From Clostridium estertheticum (GTDB taxonomy: Bacteria; Bacillota; Clostridia; Clostridiales; Clostridiaceae), in contig NZ_CP086239.1 of assembly GCF_026650985.1 (NCBI RefSeq), forward strand, positions 434,001 to 498,000: a stretch of DNA of 64,000 nucleotides, written 5' to 3'. Below are positions 1 through 8,428 of the stretch, one piece after another. The notes beneath the pieces are model-generated. The model searched no databases, was not told where the DNA came from, and saw only the letters and a list, made by a program, of their open reading frames with translations. The position numbers and the translations under genes were made by a program. Numbering within the stretch: position 1 is the first letter of the stretch; each line of letters begins with the position of its first letter.

Positions 1-56
1 AGTTTAACTAATAAAGTTAATGTTATAACTTATACATGCAAAGGAGAATTTAAATT

Positions 57-530
57 ATGGAACAAGAACATAAATCAGTAGAAAAAATGTGGGGAAAGTA
101 TTTAACATCTATTGGAGAGTCTACTTATAATACTAATAAAAATTATACTTCGTGGCATTTTTGTGATAATGAAAAAAGCGCTAATGATTTAGCAAAATTG
201 GTTAGAGAAAAAATCAAAAGTGGGACAAGTTCGCTTTATTATTTCTATGGTGTAGAAAATGAAGAGCTGCCTATGGAGGATAATCATAGCGTTATTACAA
301 AGTGGAATGGAATTGCTCAATGTGTTATACGAACTAAAAAAGTAACAGTACTACCTTTTAAGGATGTAAATAAAAAATTTGCGGAATTAGAAGGGGAAGG
401 TGATAAGTCTTTAACGTATTGGAGAAAGGTACATATAGATTTTTTTACAAGAGAATTAAAAGAGCTGGAAATGGAGTTCTCTCAAGATATGTTAGTAGTA
501 TTTGAGGAATTTGAAGTGGTATATAAGTAA
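57..530 (+). CDS. ASCH domain protein
   Basis: A 157-residue protein with the ASCH fold, a PUA-related domain thought to bind RNA or modified nucleotides. The family signature EGEGDKSL is at residues 112-119, followed by the usual YW..VH..FF helix and a C-terminal beta strand (MLVVFEEFEVVY). The AAAGGAG site is well placed for the ATG at 57. It is a single-gene unit at the left end of an island of small enzymes; nothing around it suggests a specific RNA target. The family assignment is firm, the molecular role is unknown. Confidence 0.85.
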   Translation: MEQEHKSVEKMWGKYLTSIGESTYNTNKNYTSWHFCDNEKSANDLAKLVREKIKSGTSSLYYFYGVENEELPMEDNHSVITKWNGIAQCVIRTKKVTVLPFKDVNKKFAELEGEGDKSLTYWRKVHIDFFTRELKELEMEFSQDMLVVFEEFEVVYK

Positions 531-607
531 ATGTTAAGTTCTATTAAATCATAAATTCATTTAGATAGAAAAAAATTCAATATGAATTTAGTGAAGGAGA
601 TATAAAA

Positions 608-1030
608 ATGATTTCTTATAAAATTGGATTAGAGTGTATTGAGTGGTCTCAACTTTTTAGTTTATACGAAAAGGTAGGGATGCTAAAGCGTTTTATAGAA
701 AGTAAAGAATTTAATAAAATTGAGTCTGCATTTCAAGTGAGTTACAAGGTTGTTACAGCCTGGGAAGAAAATACTTTGGTGGGGTCTTGTAGAATGTTAT
801 CGGATGGCATATGCTATGGGGCTGTTTTTGATGTTGCAGTATTACCTGAATATCAGAAAAAAGGCATTGGGAAAGGGTTGATGAGGTTACTTTTAAAAGG
901 TGAAGAACATATGACAATCCACCTAACTTCAACATTTGGGAATGAGGGTTTTTATAAGAAAGTAGGGTTTGAAAAACATAAAACGGCTTATTCAAAATAC
1001 CCATTTGAATCAAAATATGTTGAGAATTAG
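608..1030 (+). CDS. GNAT family N-acetyltransferase
   Basis: A 140-residue GNAT protein. The acetyl-CoA pyrophosphate loop is QKKGIGKGL at about residues 83-91, after the VAVLPEYQ strand; the C-terminal GFYKKVGFEKH is motif B. A GAAGGAGA site precedes the ATG. It shares the phrase VVTAW....VG..R with the GNAT at 11365-11757, so the two look like paralogs. The substrate cannot be predicted: this short, divergent group includes enzymes for amines, aminoglycosides and peptides. Confidence 0.85.
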   Translation: MISYKIGLECIEWSQLFSLYEKVGMLKRFIESKEFNKIESAFQVSYKVVTAWEENTLVGSCRMLSDGICYGAVFDVAVLPEYQKKGIGKGLMRLLLKGEEHMTIHLTSTFGNEGFYKKVGFEKHKTAYSKYPFESKYVEN

Positions 1031-1175
1031 GAAATTCAGACCATATAGCCTTGAGTAAATAAATACTTATTGAATATTTCTTTAACTTATTTATTTTGTG
1101 TCCAATAGGTAAAACTGATGCGAAATGTTGAATAAAACTATATATAATATTAGTAAAAAGTAATGGAGGGGTACT

Positions 1176-1964
1176 ATGAAAAAAATTGATTTTGGTATGC
1201 CAACACTTATTGAGACAAACAGTATTGAAAGCTGTGTTAAATTATGCAAAGAGTTGGATTTAGATTTCATCGAACTAAATATGAATTTACCTCAATATCA
1301 GATTGAAAGTATAGATATCCAGAAATTTAAATCAATTTGTGAAAATGAAAATATATATTTCACAATTCATATTGATGAAAATTTTAATGTTTGCGATTTT
1401 AACAATGAAATTTCAAAAGCATATATAAAAACTATATTGGCTACTATTGATATTGCTAAACAACTGAAAATTCCTGTACTTAATATGCATATGTCAAATG
1501 GAGTTTATTTTACTTTGCCTAATGAAAAAATATTTTTATTTAATCAATATAAAGAAATTTACCTAACTAAGTTAAAGAAGTTTAGAGAGAGGTGTAAAAA
1601 AGCTATAGGTGACAGCAATATCAAAATATGTATTGAAAATTGTAGTGGTTATAAAGATTTTGTATTAGAAGGTATAGAGCTTTTGTTAGAAAGCAATGTG
1701 TTTGCATTAACCTTTGATATCGGTCATAGTCATAGCGTGAATGGTATCGATGAAGCATTTATAAATAAACATATAGACAGGCTTTATCACATGCACGTTC
1801 ATGATGGTAAGGGTAAAGAAAATCACCTTCCGTTAGGTATAGGAGAAATTAATATAAAGGAAAGGATTTCTCTTGCGAGAGAACATAAGTGTCGCATAGT
1901 TCTTGAAATAAAGACTATTAGGGGGCTTAAGCAGTCAGTGGATAAATTATCAAACTACTTATAG
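1176..1964 (+). CDS. Sugar phosphate isomerase/epimerase-like TIM barrel
   Basis: A 262-residue protein of the xylose isomerase-like TIM barrel (AP endonuclease family 2) superfamily. Metal-ligand segments are visible: CIENC near residue 152, FDIGHSHS near 180-187, HMHVHDGKGKENHLPLGIG near 205-223, and a final VLEIK. These match the Glu-Asp-His-His-Glu metal set of sugar epimerases and isomerases. The start has a GGAGGGG site. No sugar-catabolism genes lie next to it, so the substrate is unknown. Confidence 0.75.
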   Translation: MKKIDFGMPTLIETNSIESCVKLCKELDLDFIELNMNLPQYQIESIDIQKFKSICENENIYFTIHIDENFNVCDFNNEISKAYIKTILATIDIAKQLKIPVLNMHMSNGVYFTLPNEKIFLFNQYKEIYLTKLKKFRERCKKAIGDSNIKICIENCSGYKDFVLEGIELLLESNVFALTFDIGHSHSVNGIDEAFINKHIDRLYHMHVHDGKGKENHLPLGIGEINIKERISLAREHKCRIVLEIKTIRGLKQSVDKLSNYL

Positions 1965-2042
1965 TATGACAAATCAATGAGGTTAGCAGTGAAATTAGGG
2001 TTTGAAAAAGATAAAGTAGTAAGTTGGTTTGAGATAGAGTAG
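1965..2042 (+). pseudogene. C-terminal remnant of a GNAT acetyltransferase
   Basis: Directly after the preceding stop codon, 25 codons stay open and end at a TAG. They encode a phrase typical of GNAT motif B, SMRLAVKLGFEK, followed by VVSWFEIE. There is no start codon or room for the rest of the domain, so this is read as the tail of a lost acetyltransferase gene. The motif is seen directly; the history (deletion of the front part, perhaps on arrival of the gene at 1176) is inference. Confidence 0.6.
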
Positions 2043-2089
2043 GAATTGATGGACAATGATAGCTAACAAAGTGGGGATAGGTGATTATT

Positions 2090-2728
2090 ATGAAAGATAT
2101 AAAACTTGTTATATTTGATTTAGATGGAACACTTTTTAGGACGGAGACCGTAGATATAAAAGCAATTAACGATGCTTTGGTTAAAAATGGATATGAAATC
2201 AAGTCTGATGATAAGATTTTAAATTTAATTGGATTAACTTTGAGAGAGGTATGTAAGGTGTTAATCAATAGAGTTGATGAAGATAGTATTAAACAATTTG
2301 CAAGAGATATTATAGCATTTGAACAACCATATATAAGAGAATATGGTGAGTTATATGATGGGGTTTTGAACTGCTTAAATACATTAAAGGAAAAAGGGTA
2401 TACTCTGTGCATTTGTTCAAATGGGAATAAAGAGTATGTTTTGGGTATTTCTAAGAAATTTGCATTTTTTAATATATTTGATGATATTTGTTATAGTAGT
2501 GGTGGAATTAGTAAAACACAAGCAGTTGGAATGCTTAAAAGCAAGTATAAAGCAGAAAAATTTATTATGGTGGGAGATAGGACAAGTGATATTGAAGCAG
2601 CTTCACATAATGGGGGGATATCAATTGGCGTAACATATGGCTTTGGAAAAGATGAGGTGTTGTTAGCAAATTATGTTGCTAATAATCTTCAAGAAGTAGA
2701 AAAATTAGTAACAGATATTACAATTTAG
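2090..2728 (+). CDS. HAD superfamily hydrolase (phosphoglycolate phosphatase-like)
   Basis: A haloacid dehalogenase phosphatase of about 212 residues. Motif I is FDLDGTLF close to the N-terminus, motif II is the ICSNG strand, the motif III lysine is in GISKTQ, and motif IV is VGDRTSDIEAA. The helical cap between motifs I and II is of the PGP/beta-phosphoglucomutase type. An in-frame GTG exists at 2081, but AGGTGA at 2079-2084 fits the ATG at 2090. A weak hairpin (2738-2762) follows the gene. The exact phosphorylated substrate is not predictable. Confidence 0.85.
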   Translation: MKDIKLVIFDLDGTLFRTETVDIKAINDALVKNGYEIKSDDKILNLIGLTLREVCKVLINRVDEDSIKQFARDIIAFEQPYIREYGELYDGVLNCLNTLKEKGYTLCICSNGNKEYVLGISKKFAFFNIFDDICYSSGGISKTQAVGMLKSKYKAEKFIMVGDRTSDIEAASHNGGISIGVTYGFGKDEVLLANYVANNLQEVEKLVTDITI

Positions 2729-2737
2729 AGTTTTAGA

Positions 2738-2762
2738 GTATTAGTGTATAATTCGCTAATAC
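2738..2762 (+). terminator. Weak hairpin after the HAD gene
   Basis: GTATTAG at 2738-2744 pairs with CTAATAC at 2756-2762 across an 11-base loop. No T-run follows, so this may be only a partial terminator or a transcript-end structure. Confidence 0.3.
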
Positions 2763-2796
2763 CATAATATAACGATAGTAAAAGGGAGAATATATA

Positions 2797-3246
2797 ATGG
2801 ATAAGAAAGAAGAAGCTATAAATGTATTTAATAATGGATTTAATTGCAGTCAAGCAGTTTTAAGTGTTTTTTGTGGGAAGTTTGGCTTAGATAAAGAAAC
2901 CGCATTAAAAATCTCTACAGGATTTGGTGGAGGATTTCGTAAAGGTGAGGTTTGTGGAGCAGTCTCTGGAGCAATAATGACTTTAGGGTTAGAGAGTGGT
3001 CATTATATAGAAGGTGATACAAAATCAAAAAGTAAAGCATATGCGGTGACGAAAGAATTTATAAGAAGGTTTGAGGAGAAAAATGAATCAATAATTTGTA
3101 AAAAATTATTAGGGTATGATTTGTCAGATGAAAGAGAATACAATATTATTAGGGATAAGGGACTTTTTAATAGTATTTGTCCTAAAGTAATAATTGATTC
3201 AGTAGGTATTTTAGAAGATATATTTTCAGAGAAAAAGGGAAAATAA
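2797..3246 (+). CDS. C_GCAxxG_C_C family protein
   Basis: A 149-residue protein of the C_GCAxxG_C_C family, named for its conserved cysteines. The set is seen here: Cys17 (NCSQAV), Cys26, Cys53 in CGAVSG, Cys101 and Cys128. Members are often found in anaerobes and are suspected redox or metal-binding proteins, but no biochemical role is established. AAAGGGAG precedes the ATG. It stands alone, with no obvious redox partner beside it. Confidence 0.85.
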   Translation: MDKKEEAINVFNNGFNCSQAVLSVFCGKFGLDKETALKISTGFGGGFRKGEVCGAVSGAIMTLGLESGHYIEGDTKSKSKAYAVTKEFIRRFEEKNESIICKKLLGYDLSDEREYNIIRDKGLFNSICPKVIIDSVGILEDIFSEKKGK

Positions 3247-3324
3247 TATGATGACTATCTTGATTTAGAAAAAGATTATGAAAATGTTAGGTTTGCGTAT
3301 GACGGTATGACTATTAAACTTTGA
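3247..3324 (+). pseudogene. Orphan C-terminal coding tail, parent unknown
   Basis: Right after the stop of the preceding gene and in the same frame, 25 codons (YDDYLDLEKDYENVRFAYDG and five more) run to a TGA. The composition looks protein-like, but there is no ribosome-binding site and I do not recognise the parent family. A chance open stretch of this length is possible, so the call is tentative. Confidence 0.3.
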
Positions 3325-3377
3325 CCTAAAATTGTTAATGAAACGGAAAGCGTTTTATCATAAAAAGGAGAGGAAAT

Positions 3378-3947
3378 ATGGAGTGGATTGATTTCATAAG
3401 AGAATATAATCCTTACAATGATCAAGAAAAAAAAGATAAAGAACTAATTTTACACTGTATAAATATATTTGATGATATTTTAACTAGGGAAAATAAAATA
3501 GCACATATAACAAGCTCAGCATTTATAGTAAATAAGGCAAAGGATAAGGTGTTAATGGTACATCATAATATATATAATTCTTGGTCATGGGTAGGAGGTC
3601 ATGCAGATGGAGAAAAAGATTTATTGGCTGTTGCAATTAAAGAAGCAAAGGAAGAGACAGGTATAAAAAATGTTAGGCCGATATCTTGTGAAATATTTTC
3701 ATTAGATATATTGACTGTGCTTGGTCACATAAAAAGAGGAGAATATGTTTCTCCACATTTACATTTATCGGTTACTTACTTAGTAGACGCTGACGAAGAA
3801 GAATTTCTTATTGTTAAAGCTGATGAAAATAGTGATGTTAAATGGATTCCCATTGATAAAGTTAATATATATTCAAATGAACCTCATATGAAGAAGGTTT
3901 ATAGTAAATTAACATCGAAAATATTTTTGAGATTTAAGGAGAAATAA
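3378..3947 (+). CDS. NUDIX hydrolase
   Basis: A 189-residue NUDIX hydrolase. The Nudix box spans about residues 73-96 (GGHADGEKD...IKEAKEETGI); the usual Arg of the REUXEE core is Lys here, while the metal-binding glutamates are kept. About 45 residues of helix precede the domain. Such enzymes cleave nucleoside diphosphates linked to another moiety. A strong AAAAGGAGAGG site precedes the ATG. Only one base separates its stop from the next gene, a GNAT, so the two are probably co-transcribed. Confidence 0.9.
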   Translation: MEWIDFIREYNPYNDQEKKDKELILHCINIFDDILTRENKIAHITSSAFIVNKAKDKVLMVHHNIYNSWSWVGGHADGEKDLLAVAIKEAKEETGIKNVRPISCEIFSLDILTVLGHIKRGEYVSPHLHLSVTYLVDADEEEFLIVKADENSDVKWIPIDKVNIYSNEPHMKKVYSKLTSKIFLRFKEK

Positions 3948-3948
3948 A

Positions 3949-4509
3949 ATGAATAAATCAATAAACATAGTGTTAAGAGAATTAGAAATTAAAGACTTAG
4001 AGGATTATTTGTATTTGAATCATCCATCACGTGAATTTCAGAAATTTAATGGTCCATATTACGTGAAAAAAAGTGAAACGGAATTAAGAAAACATGTGGA
4101 AGATTTAAGATTATTACTATTAAAAGGGGAAAAGAATGTACTCAAAGACAAAAGGATAATAGCAAACAAAGATACTGACAAGATAATTGGTCAAGTGAAT
4201 TGGTATTGGAAATCACAAGAAACTCTTTGGATGGAAATTGGGATTGTTATTTTCAATGATGATTATTGGGGACAAGGTATTGGTTATAAAGCTTTAAAAA
4301 TGTGGATTGATGAAGTGTTTGCAAAGAACCCAAAGCTCATAAGGATTGGATTGTCAACTTGGTCTGGAAATGAAAGAATGATGAAACTGGCTGAAAAGAT
4401 AGGTTTGAAGAAAGAGGCTGTTTATAGGAAAGCAAGAATTGTTGATAATAAATATTACGATTCTGTGAGTTATGGCATATTGAAAGATGAATGGGAAGCT
4501 TTGAAATAA
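3949..4509 (+). CDS. GNAT acetyltransferase, RimJ/RimL-like
   Basis: A 186-residue GNAT of the RimJ/RimL type, with the acetyl-CoA loop DYWGQGIGYKAL in mid-protein and the motif B phrase MMKLAEKIGLKKEA near the end. It begins one base after the NUDIX stop, with its GGAG site inside the NUDIX 3' end, so translation may be coupled. This subgroup acetylates N-termini of ribosomal proteins or small amines; the target here is unknown. Confidence 0.85.
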   Translation: MNKSINIVLRELEIKDLEDYLYLNHPSREFQKFNGPYYVKKSETELRKHVEDLRLLLLKGEKNVLKDKRIIANKDTDKIIGQVNWYWKSQETLWMEIGIVIFNDDYWGQGIGYKALKMWIDEVFAKNPKLIRIGLSTWSGNERMMKLAEKIGLKKEAVYRKARIVDNKYYDSVSYGILKDEWEALK

Positions 4510-4531
4510 AATTGATTGGAGAAGATAGTTA

Positions 4532-4999
4532 ATGGATATAAAGATTATCAAAGCAGAAAAAAAACACTTAATTGACTGTAAAGTAACTTTAATGAAATCT
4601 GAATTAGGAAGAGTATATTTTGAAGAAGAAGATAAAGCAATTAAAACTTTAAGTGAAGGAATTTCTAAAGGAGAGATTTTTGTTGCGATAGACAAAGAAG
4701 GTATATGTTTAGGGTTTGTTTGGTTTATTATTAATGGTGCTTTTCACAGCTTTCCGTATTTACATATTATAGCTGTAAAAGAAGAGTTTCGTAATCTTGG
4801 AATAGGAAAAAAATTATTAAAACACTTTGAGGAAGTAACTTCTAAAAACTATTCCAAGGTATTTCTTGTTGTTGCGGAGTTTAATTCAGAAGCTAAACGA
4901 TTATATCAGAGTATTGGTTATACAGAAGTTGGAGTTATTCCAAATTTGTATAAAACCGGAGTAACCGAGTTCTTAATGATGAAAGAAATTTATCATTAA
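4532..4999 (+). CDS. GNAT family N-acetyltransferase
   Basis: A 155-residue GNAT protein. The conserved core reads LHIIAVKEEFRNLGIGKKLL (motif A with the R-N-L-G-I-G pyrophosphate loop), and EAKRLYQSIGYTEVG is motif B. It lies 22 bases after the preceding acetyltransferase behind a GGAGA site, so it probably belongs to the same transcript as the NUDIX gene. Substrate unknown. Confidence 0.85.
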   Translation: MDIKIIKAEKKHLIDCKVTLMKSELGRVYFEEEDKAIKTLSEGISKGEIFVAIDKEGICLGFVWFIINGAFHSFPYLHIIAVKEEFRNLGIGKKLLKHFEEVTSKNYSKVFLVVAEFNSEAKRLYQSIGYTEVGVIPNLYKTGVTEFLMMKEIYH

Positions 5000-5000
5000 C

Positions 5001-5150
5001 ACTAGTAATAAAATTTATGATATTGATATAAATCAAAATTATTTAGATGTCTGTGAAGAGAAGTATAGAAATTTAAAAGATAGAAATAAGGAGGCCTTAA
5101 TATATGACTCTTTTGGGAAAAAAATTATGGTGCATATTAATATAGGCTGA
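5001..5150 (+). pseudogene. Orphan C-terminal coding tail, parent unknown
   Basis: A 49-codon open stretch begins immediately after the GNAT stop in another frame and ends in a TGA. It lacks a start codon at its head. The encoded peptide is charged and helix-like (YLDVCEEKYRNLKDRNKEA) and then turns strand-like (IMVHINIG). In DNA this AT-rich, 49 open codons are uncommon by chance, so it may be the tail of a lost gene. I do not recognise the family. Confidence 0.35.
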
Positions 5151-5162
5151 AAGGTGTGAAAA

Positions 5163-5780
5163 ATTATAAATCAGAAAGATAGAATGTTGGCGGGTTTGCC
5201 ATATAAGGCGTGGTTAGATGGATTAGCAGAAGAAAGAATGGAGAATAAAAAAAAGATATATGGGTATAATCACTGTCTACCAGATGAATACGGAAAAATT
5301 GATAAATTAATAAGAGATATTCTTGGTAATGCAGGTGTGGACATACATATTGAAGCTCCTTTTCATTGTGATTATGGAAAGAATGTTGAAATTGGGAATT
5401 GTTTTTTTGCGAATTATAACTGTACTATTTTAGATTCGGGAAAAGTAATCATAGGTAATAATGTTCAATTTGCTCCAAATGTTTCTCTATATACAGCAGG
5501 TCACCCAATACATCCTGATTCACGAAATTCTGGATATGAATATGGTATTGGTATAACAATAGGAAATAATGTTTGGCTTGGTGGTAATGTTGTTGTAAAT
5601 CCTGGGGTTTGCATTGGAAATAATGTTGTTATAGGTTCGGGAAGTGTTGTTACTAAAGATATTCCAGATAATGTGATAGCAGTAGGGAATCCATGCAAGG
5701 TTATTCGTGAAATTACTGAAGAGGACCGTAAATATTACTATAAAAATAATGTTTTTGATGTTGATGATTATTTTGACTAA
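5163..5780 (+). CDS. maa: Maltose/galactoside O-acetyltransferase-like hexapeptide protein, probable AUU/AUA start
   Basis: A left-handed beta-helix acetyltransferase. The mid and C-terminal parts hold hexapeptide repeats (VEIGNCFFANYNCTI, ITIGNNVWLGGNVVV), the catalytic-His segment YTAGHPIHPD, and the terminal VAVGNPCKVIREI. The first ATG is at 5184, but homologs carry about seven residues before that Met (compare STEKEKM), and here IINQKDR is encoded in frame. The only good ribosome-binding site, AAGGTG at 5151-5156, suits ATT at 5163 or ATA at 5166. Either a rare start codon is used, or the start has mutated and expression is poor. Confidence 0.75.
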   Translation: MINQKDRMLAGLPYKAWLDGLAEERMENKKKIYGYNHCLPDEYGKIDKLIRDILGNAGVDIHIEAPFHCDYGKNVEIGNCFFANYNCTILDSGKVIIGNNVQFAPNVSLYTAGHPIHPDSRNSGYEYGIGITIGNNVWLGGNVVVNPGVCIGNNVVIGSGSVVTKDIPDNVIAVGNPCKVIREITEEDRKYYYKNNVFDVDDYFD

Positions 5781-5868
5781 TGTAATATTAAAGGATTAAG
5801 AGGAAGCATTTTTAAAGAGCAGCGTAATGGTAAAATATCATCTAATCCATTCAAAGGGGGTAAAAAAT

Positions 5869-6438
5869 ATGAAAACATTAATTATTAGTGGTTCACCAAG
5901 AAAGAACGGAGACTCTATGACTTTGGTTAATGAAATGATAAAATATCTTGATGGTGAAGTAAGAATAATTGAAACTTATAATAATATTAATCCATGTGTA
6001 GATTGCAGATATTGTTGGCATAACAAGGGATGTTCTATTAACGATAATATGCAAGAAGTATATCAACTGCTTAATGAAGTTGATAATGTTGTAATAGCTT
6101 CACCATTATATTTTTCTGAACTTACAGGTCAACTTTTAAGCTTTGCAAGTAGACTACAGTTATTTTATGCAGCTAGATGTATAAGGAAAGACAGTGAGTT
6201 TAAGCAGAAAAAGAAAAATGGTGTGCTTGTTATTTCAGCAGGTGGAGATACACGTGACTATGGTCGTTCAGAAAAAACTGCGAATATTATTTTTAACCAG
6301 ATGAATACGACACCAATTGGTAGTGTAAGGTCGATTCACACTAATGAGATGCCAGCCAAAGAAGATATTGAGGCTTTAGATAAAGCCAAAGAACTTGCAT
6401 TGAAATTAAATGAGCTACATAATTTGTCTATGGATTAA
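5869..6438 (+). CDS. Flavodoxin-fold NAD(P)H-dependent FMN reductase, iron-sulfur flavoprotein-like
   Basis: A protein of about 189 residues with a flavodoxin-like fold. The N-terminal TLIISGSPRKNGDS is the FMN phosphate loop. The cluster NPCVDCRYCWHNKGC puts cysteines at about 43, 46, 49 and 55, a C-x2-C-x2-C-x5-C pattern like that binding a 4Fe-4S cluster in iron-sulfur flavoproteins. AAAGGGGG at 5853-5860 fits the ATG at 5869; an upstream in-frame ATG at 5827 adds unconserved residues. It may be co-transcribed with the CMD-family gene after it. Electron donor and acceptor are unknown. Confidence 0.8.
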   Translation: MKTLIISGSPRKNGDSMTLVNEMIKYLDGEVRIIETYNNINPCVDCRYCWHNKGCSINDNMQEVYQLLNEVDNVVIASPLYFSELTGQLLSFASRLQLFYAARCIRKDSEFKQKKKNGVLVISAGGDTRDYGRSEKTANIIFNQMNTTPIGSVRSIHTNEMPAKEDIEALDKAKELALKLNELHNLSMD

Positions 6439-6485
6439 ATTTTTTAGTCACTAATGTTTCTGATAAAATGGAGGTTTAATTTATT

Positions 6486-6875
6486 ATGGATGATGTTGAA
6501 AGTATACTTAATTATTATAAGGATGAATTAAAATGGAATCCGCCGTTTGCTGACATACTATCTAAATATTCCCCAGAGGGATTGAAAGGTTATTTGGTAA
6601 TGCGTGAATCCGTTCAAAATGGTCATTTGCCTAAAAAGACAAGCGAATTAATTTTTACAATATTGGATAGTTTAGATAATGAAGTAAGCGGTGCAAAAGC
6701 GCATGCTGTTACTGCAATAGAAGCAGGTTTAACTATGGAAGAATTAGTAGAAGCGTTTGTAATTGTAACTATTGTAAAAGGTATTAATGTGTTATGTAAA
6801 ACAGGCGTTGAAGTTATAAAAGCAGCAGAGAAAAGATTTGAAGAAATAAAATTAACCAAGGAGAATAAACAATAA
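6486..6875 (+). CDS. Carboxymuconolactone decarboxylase (CMD/AhpD) family protein
   Basis: A 129-residue, all-helical CMD-fold protein. The core helix-turn-helix is recognisable in the PKKTSELIFTILDSLDN helix and the SGAKAHAVTAIEAGLTMEEL segment. The cysteines of the AhpD-type CxxC site are missing: the equivalent segment reads GAKAHA, with only the His kept. It is therefore unlikely to be a peroxidase-type reductase and may be a different CMD subgroup. Its neighbour is a flavoprotein. Confidence 0.75.
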   Translation: MDDVESILNYYKDELKWNPPFADILSKYSPEGLKGYLVMRESVQNGHLPKKTSELIFTILDSLDNEVSGAKAHAVTAIEAGLTMEELVEAFVIVTIVKGINVLCKTGVEVIKAAEKRFEEIKLTKENKQ

Positions 6876-6913
6876 AATCTTCTGAATACGACATATAAAA
6901 GGGAGCAATATTA

Positions 6914-7588
6914 ATGGATATGGAAATGAAACATAAAAAAATCATAGAAATTGTTAAGGATAAATTAACTTGTTCTGCTCATAATTTAGACCATGTATTT
7001 AGGGTGTATAATCTTTGTCTGTTGATTTCAAAAGGTGAAAAAAATGTTGATTTGGAGGTTCTTATTCCAGCGGCATTGTTGCATGACATTGCAAGAGTTG
7101 AAGAGAGTGAAGATAAAACAGGCAAAATTGACCATGCTGTTTTAGGCAGTGAAATTGCAGAGGGAATATTAAGAAACTTGGATTATGAAGAAGAAAAGAT
7201 AGATAAGATAAAACACTGTATTATAGCACATAGATTTAGAACTGGAAATGAGCCTAATACAATAGAAGCAAAAATACTTTTTGATTCAGATAAACTTGAT
7301 GTTATTGGGGCAAGTGGAATTGCGCGTACTTTTATGTTAGCAGGACAATTTGGACAAAGATTAACAATTGGTGAACCACTTGATAACTATTTAAATACCA
7401 ATACTGTTGAAAATGGGAGGATAAAAGATGTTTCAAAACATACACCTTTCATTGAATATGAAGAAAAGTTTAAAAAAATACCTGATAAATTGTATACAAA
7501 AAAAGCAAAGGAAATAGGGAAAAGAAGACTTGAATTCATGAAAGAATATTTTAACAGATTAAAGCTAGAGCTAGAGGGGATTGAATAA
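6914..7588 (+). CDS. HD domain phosphohydrolase
   Basis: A 224-residue HD-superfamily metal hydrolase. Metal-ligand positions are visible: His27 (NLDHVFRV), the HD doublet at 57-58 (AALLHDIAR), His74 (HAVLGSEIA), His106 (IIAHRFR) and Asp124/126 (LFDSDKLD). The order matches stand-alone HD proteins acting on nucleotides or phosphate esters. GGGAG precedes the ATG, and an alpha/beta hydrolase starts 27 bases downstream. The natural substrate is unknown. Confidence 0.85.
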   Translation: MDMEMKHKKIIEIVKDKLTCSAHNLDHVFRVYNLCLLISKGEKNVDLEVLIPAALLHDIARVEESEDKTGKIDHAVLGSEIAEGILRNLDYEEEKIDKIKHCIIAHRFRTGNEPNTIEAKILFDSDKLDVIGASGIARTFMLAGQFGQRLTIGEPLDNYLNTNTVENGRIKDVSKHTPFIEYEEKFKKIPDKLYTKKAKEIGKRRLEFMKEYFNRLKLELEGIE

Positions 7589-7615
7589 AAGTAATTCAAT
7601 AAAGGAGCTAAAAGG

Positions 7616-8428
7616 ATGAAATGCAAAATAAAAAACATATTTATAAACTATGAAATAATAGGAAATGGAAAACCGATTATTATGTTACATGGGTATAATG
7701 TAGACCACAGGTTAATGTCAGGATGTATGGAACCTGTATTTAGTGCTGAAAATGGTTATAAAAGGATATATATTGACTTGCCAGGCATGGGCAAGTCAGA
7801 GAGTGCAGAATGGATTACTGACTCTGATATTATGCTTGATATTGTAATTAGTTTTATTGATAAGATTATTCCAAATGAAAAATTTTTACTTGCTGGTGAG
7901 TCATATGGGGGATATTTGGCAAGAGGAGTAATCTATAGAATGGCAGATAGAGTTGATGGAGTTTTACTGATTTGCCCAGTTATAGTAGCAGATTATAATA
8001 AACGCAATGTTCCGGATCATATTGTTTTGGTTAAAGATAATAAGTTGTTAGCTAAACTGACACCAGAAGTGGCTGAGGGTTTTAATTCTAGTGTAGTGGT
8101 TCAAAGTGAAAAGATATATGAGAGATGTGAAAATGAAATAATATCTGGAGCTAAAATAGCCAATAAGACATTTTTGAAAACTCTTAAAAAAGATGGATAT
8201 GTATTCACATTTGATGTAGATAGGTTAAATAATAAATTTGATAAACCTTCTCTTATATTGTTAGGAAAACAAGATAATTGTGTTGGATATAAAGATTCAT
8301 GGAATATATTAGACAATTTTCCAAGAGCGACTTTCGCTATACTAGATAGAGCGGGACATAGTTTGCAAATAGAACAAGAGGAATTATTTAATTCATTAGT
8401 GAAGGAATGGCTTGTAAGGGTTAGTTAA
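7616..8428 (+). CDS. Alpha/beta hydrolase
   Basis: A 270-residue alpha/beta-hydrolase. The oxyanion-hole segment is IIMLHGYNVDHR near residue 25, the nucleophile elbow is GESYGG with Ser96, an acidic residue follows the LILLGKQD strand, and the catalytic His is in DRAGHSLQIEQ near the C-terminus. Length and layout fit small ester or peptide hydrolases. AAAGGAG precedes the start. It probably shares a transcript with the HD gene. Substrate unknown. Confidence 0.88.
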   Translation: MKCKIKNIFINYEIIGNGKPIIMLHGYNVDHRLMSGCMEPVFSAENGYKRIYIDLPGMGKSESAEWITDSDIMLDIVISFIDKIIPNEKFLLAGESYGGYLARGVIYRMADRVDGVLLICPVIVADYNKRNVPDHIVLVKDNKLLAKLTPEVAEGFNSSVVVQSEKIYERCENEIISGAKIANKTFLKTLKKDGYVFTFDVDRLNNKFDKPSLILLGKQDNCVGYKDSWNILDNFPRATFAILDRAGHSLQIEQEELFNSLVKEWLVRVS

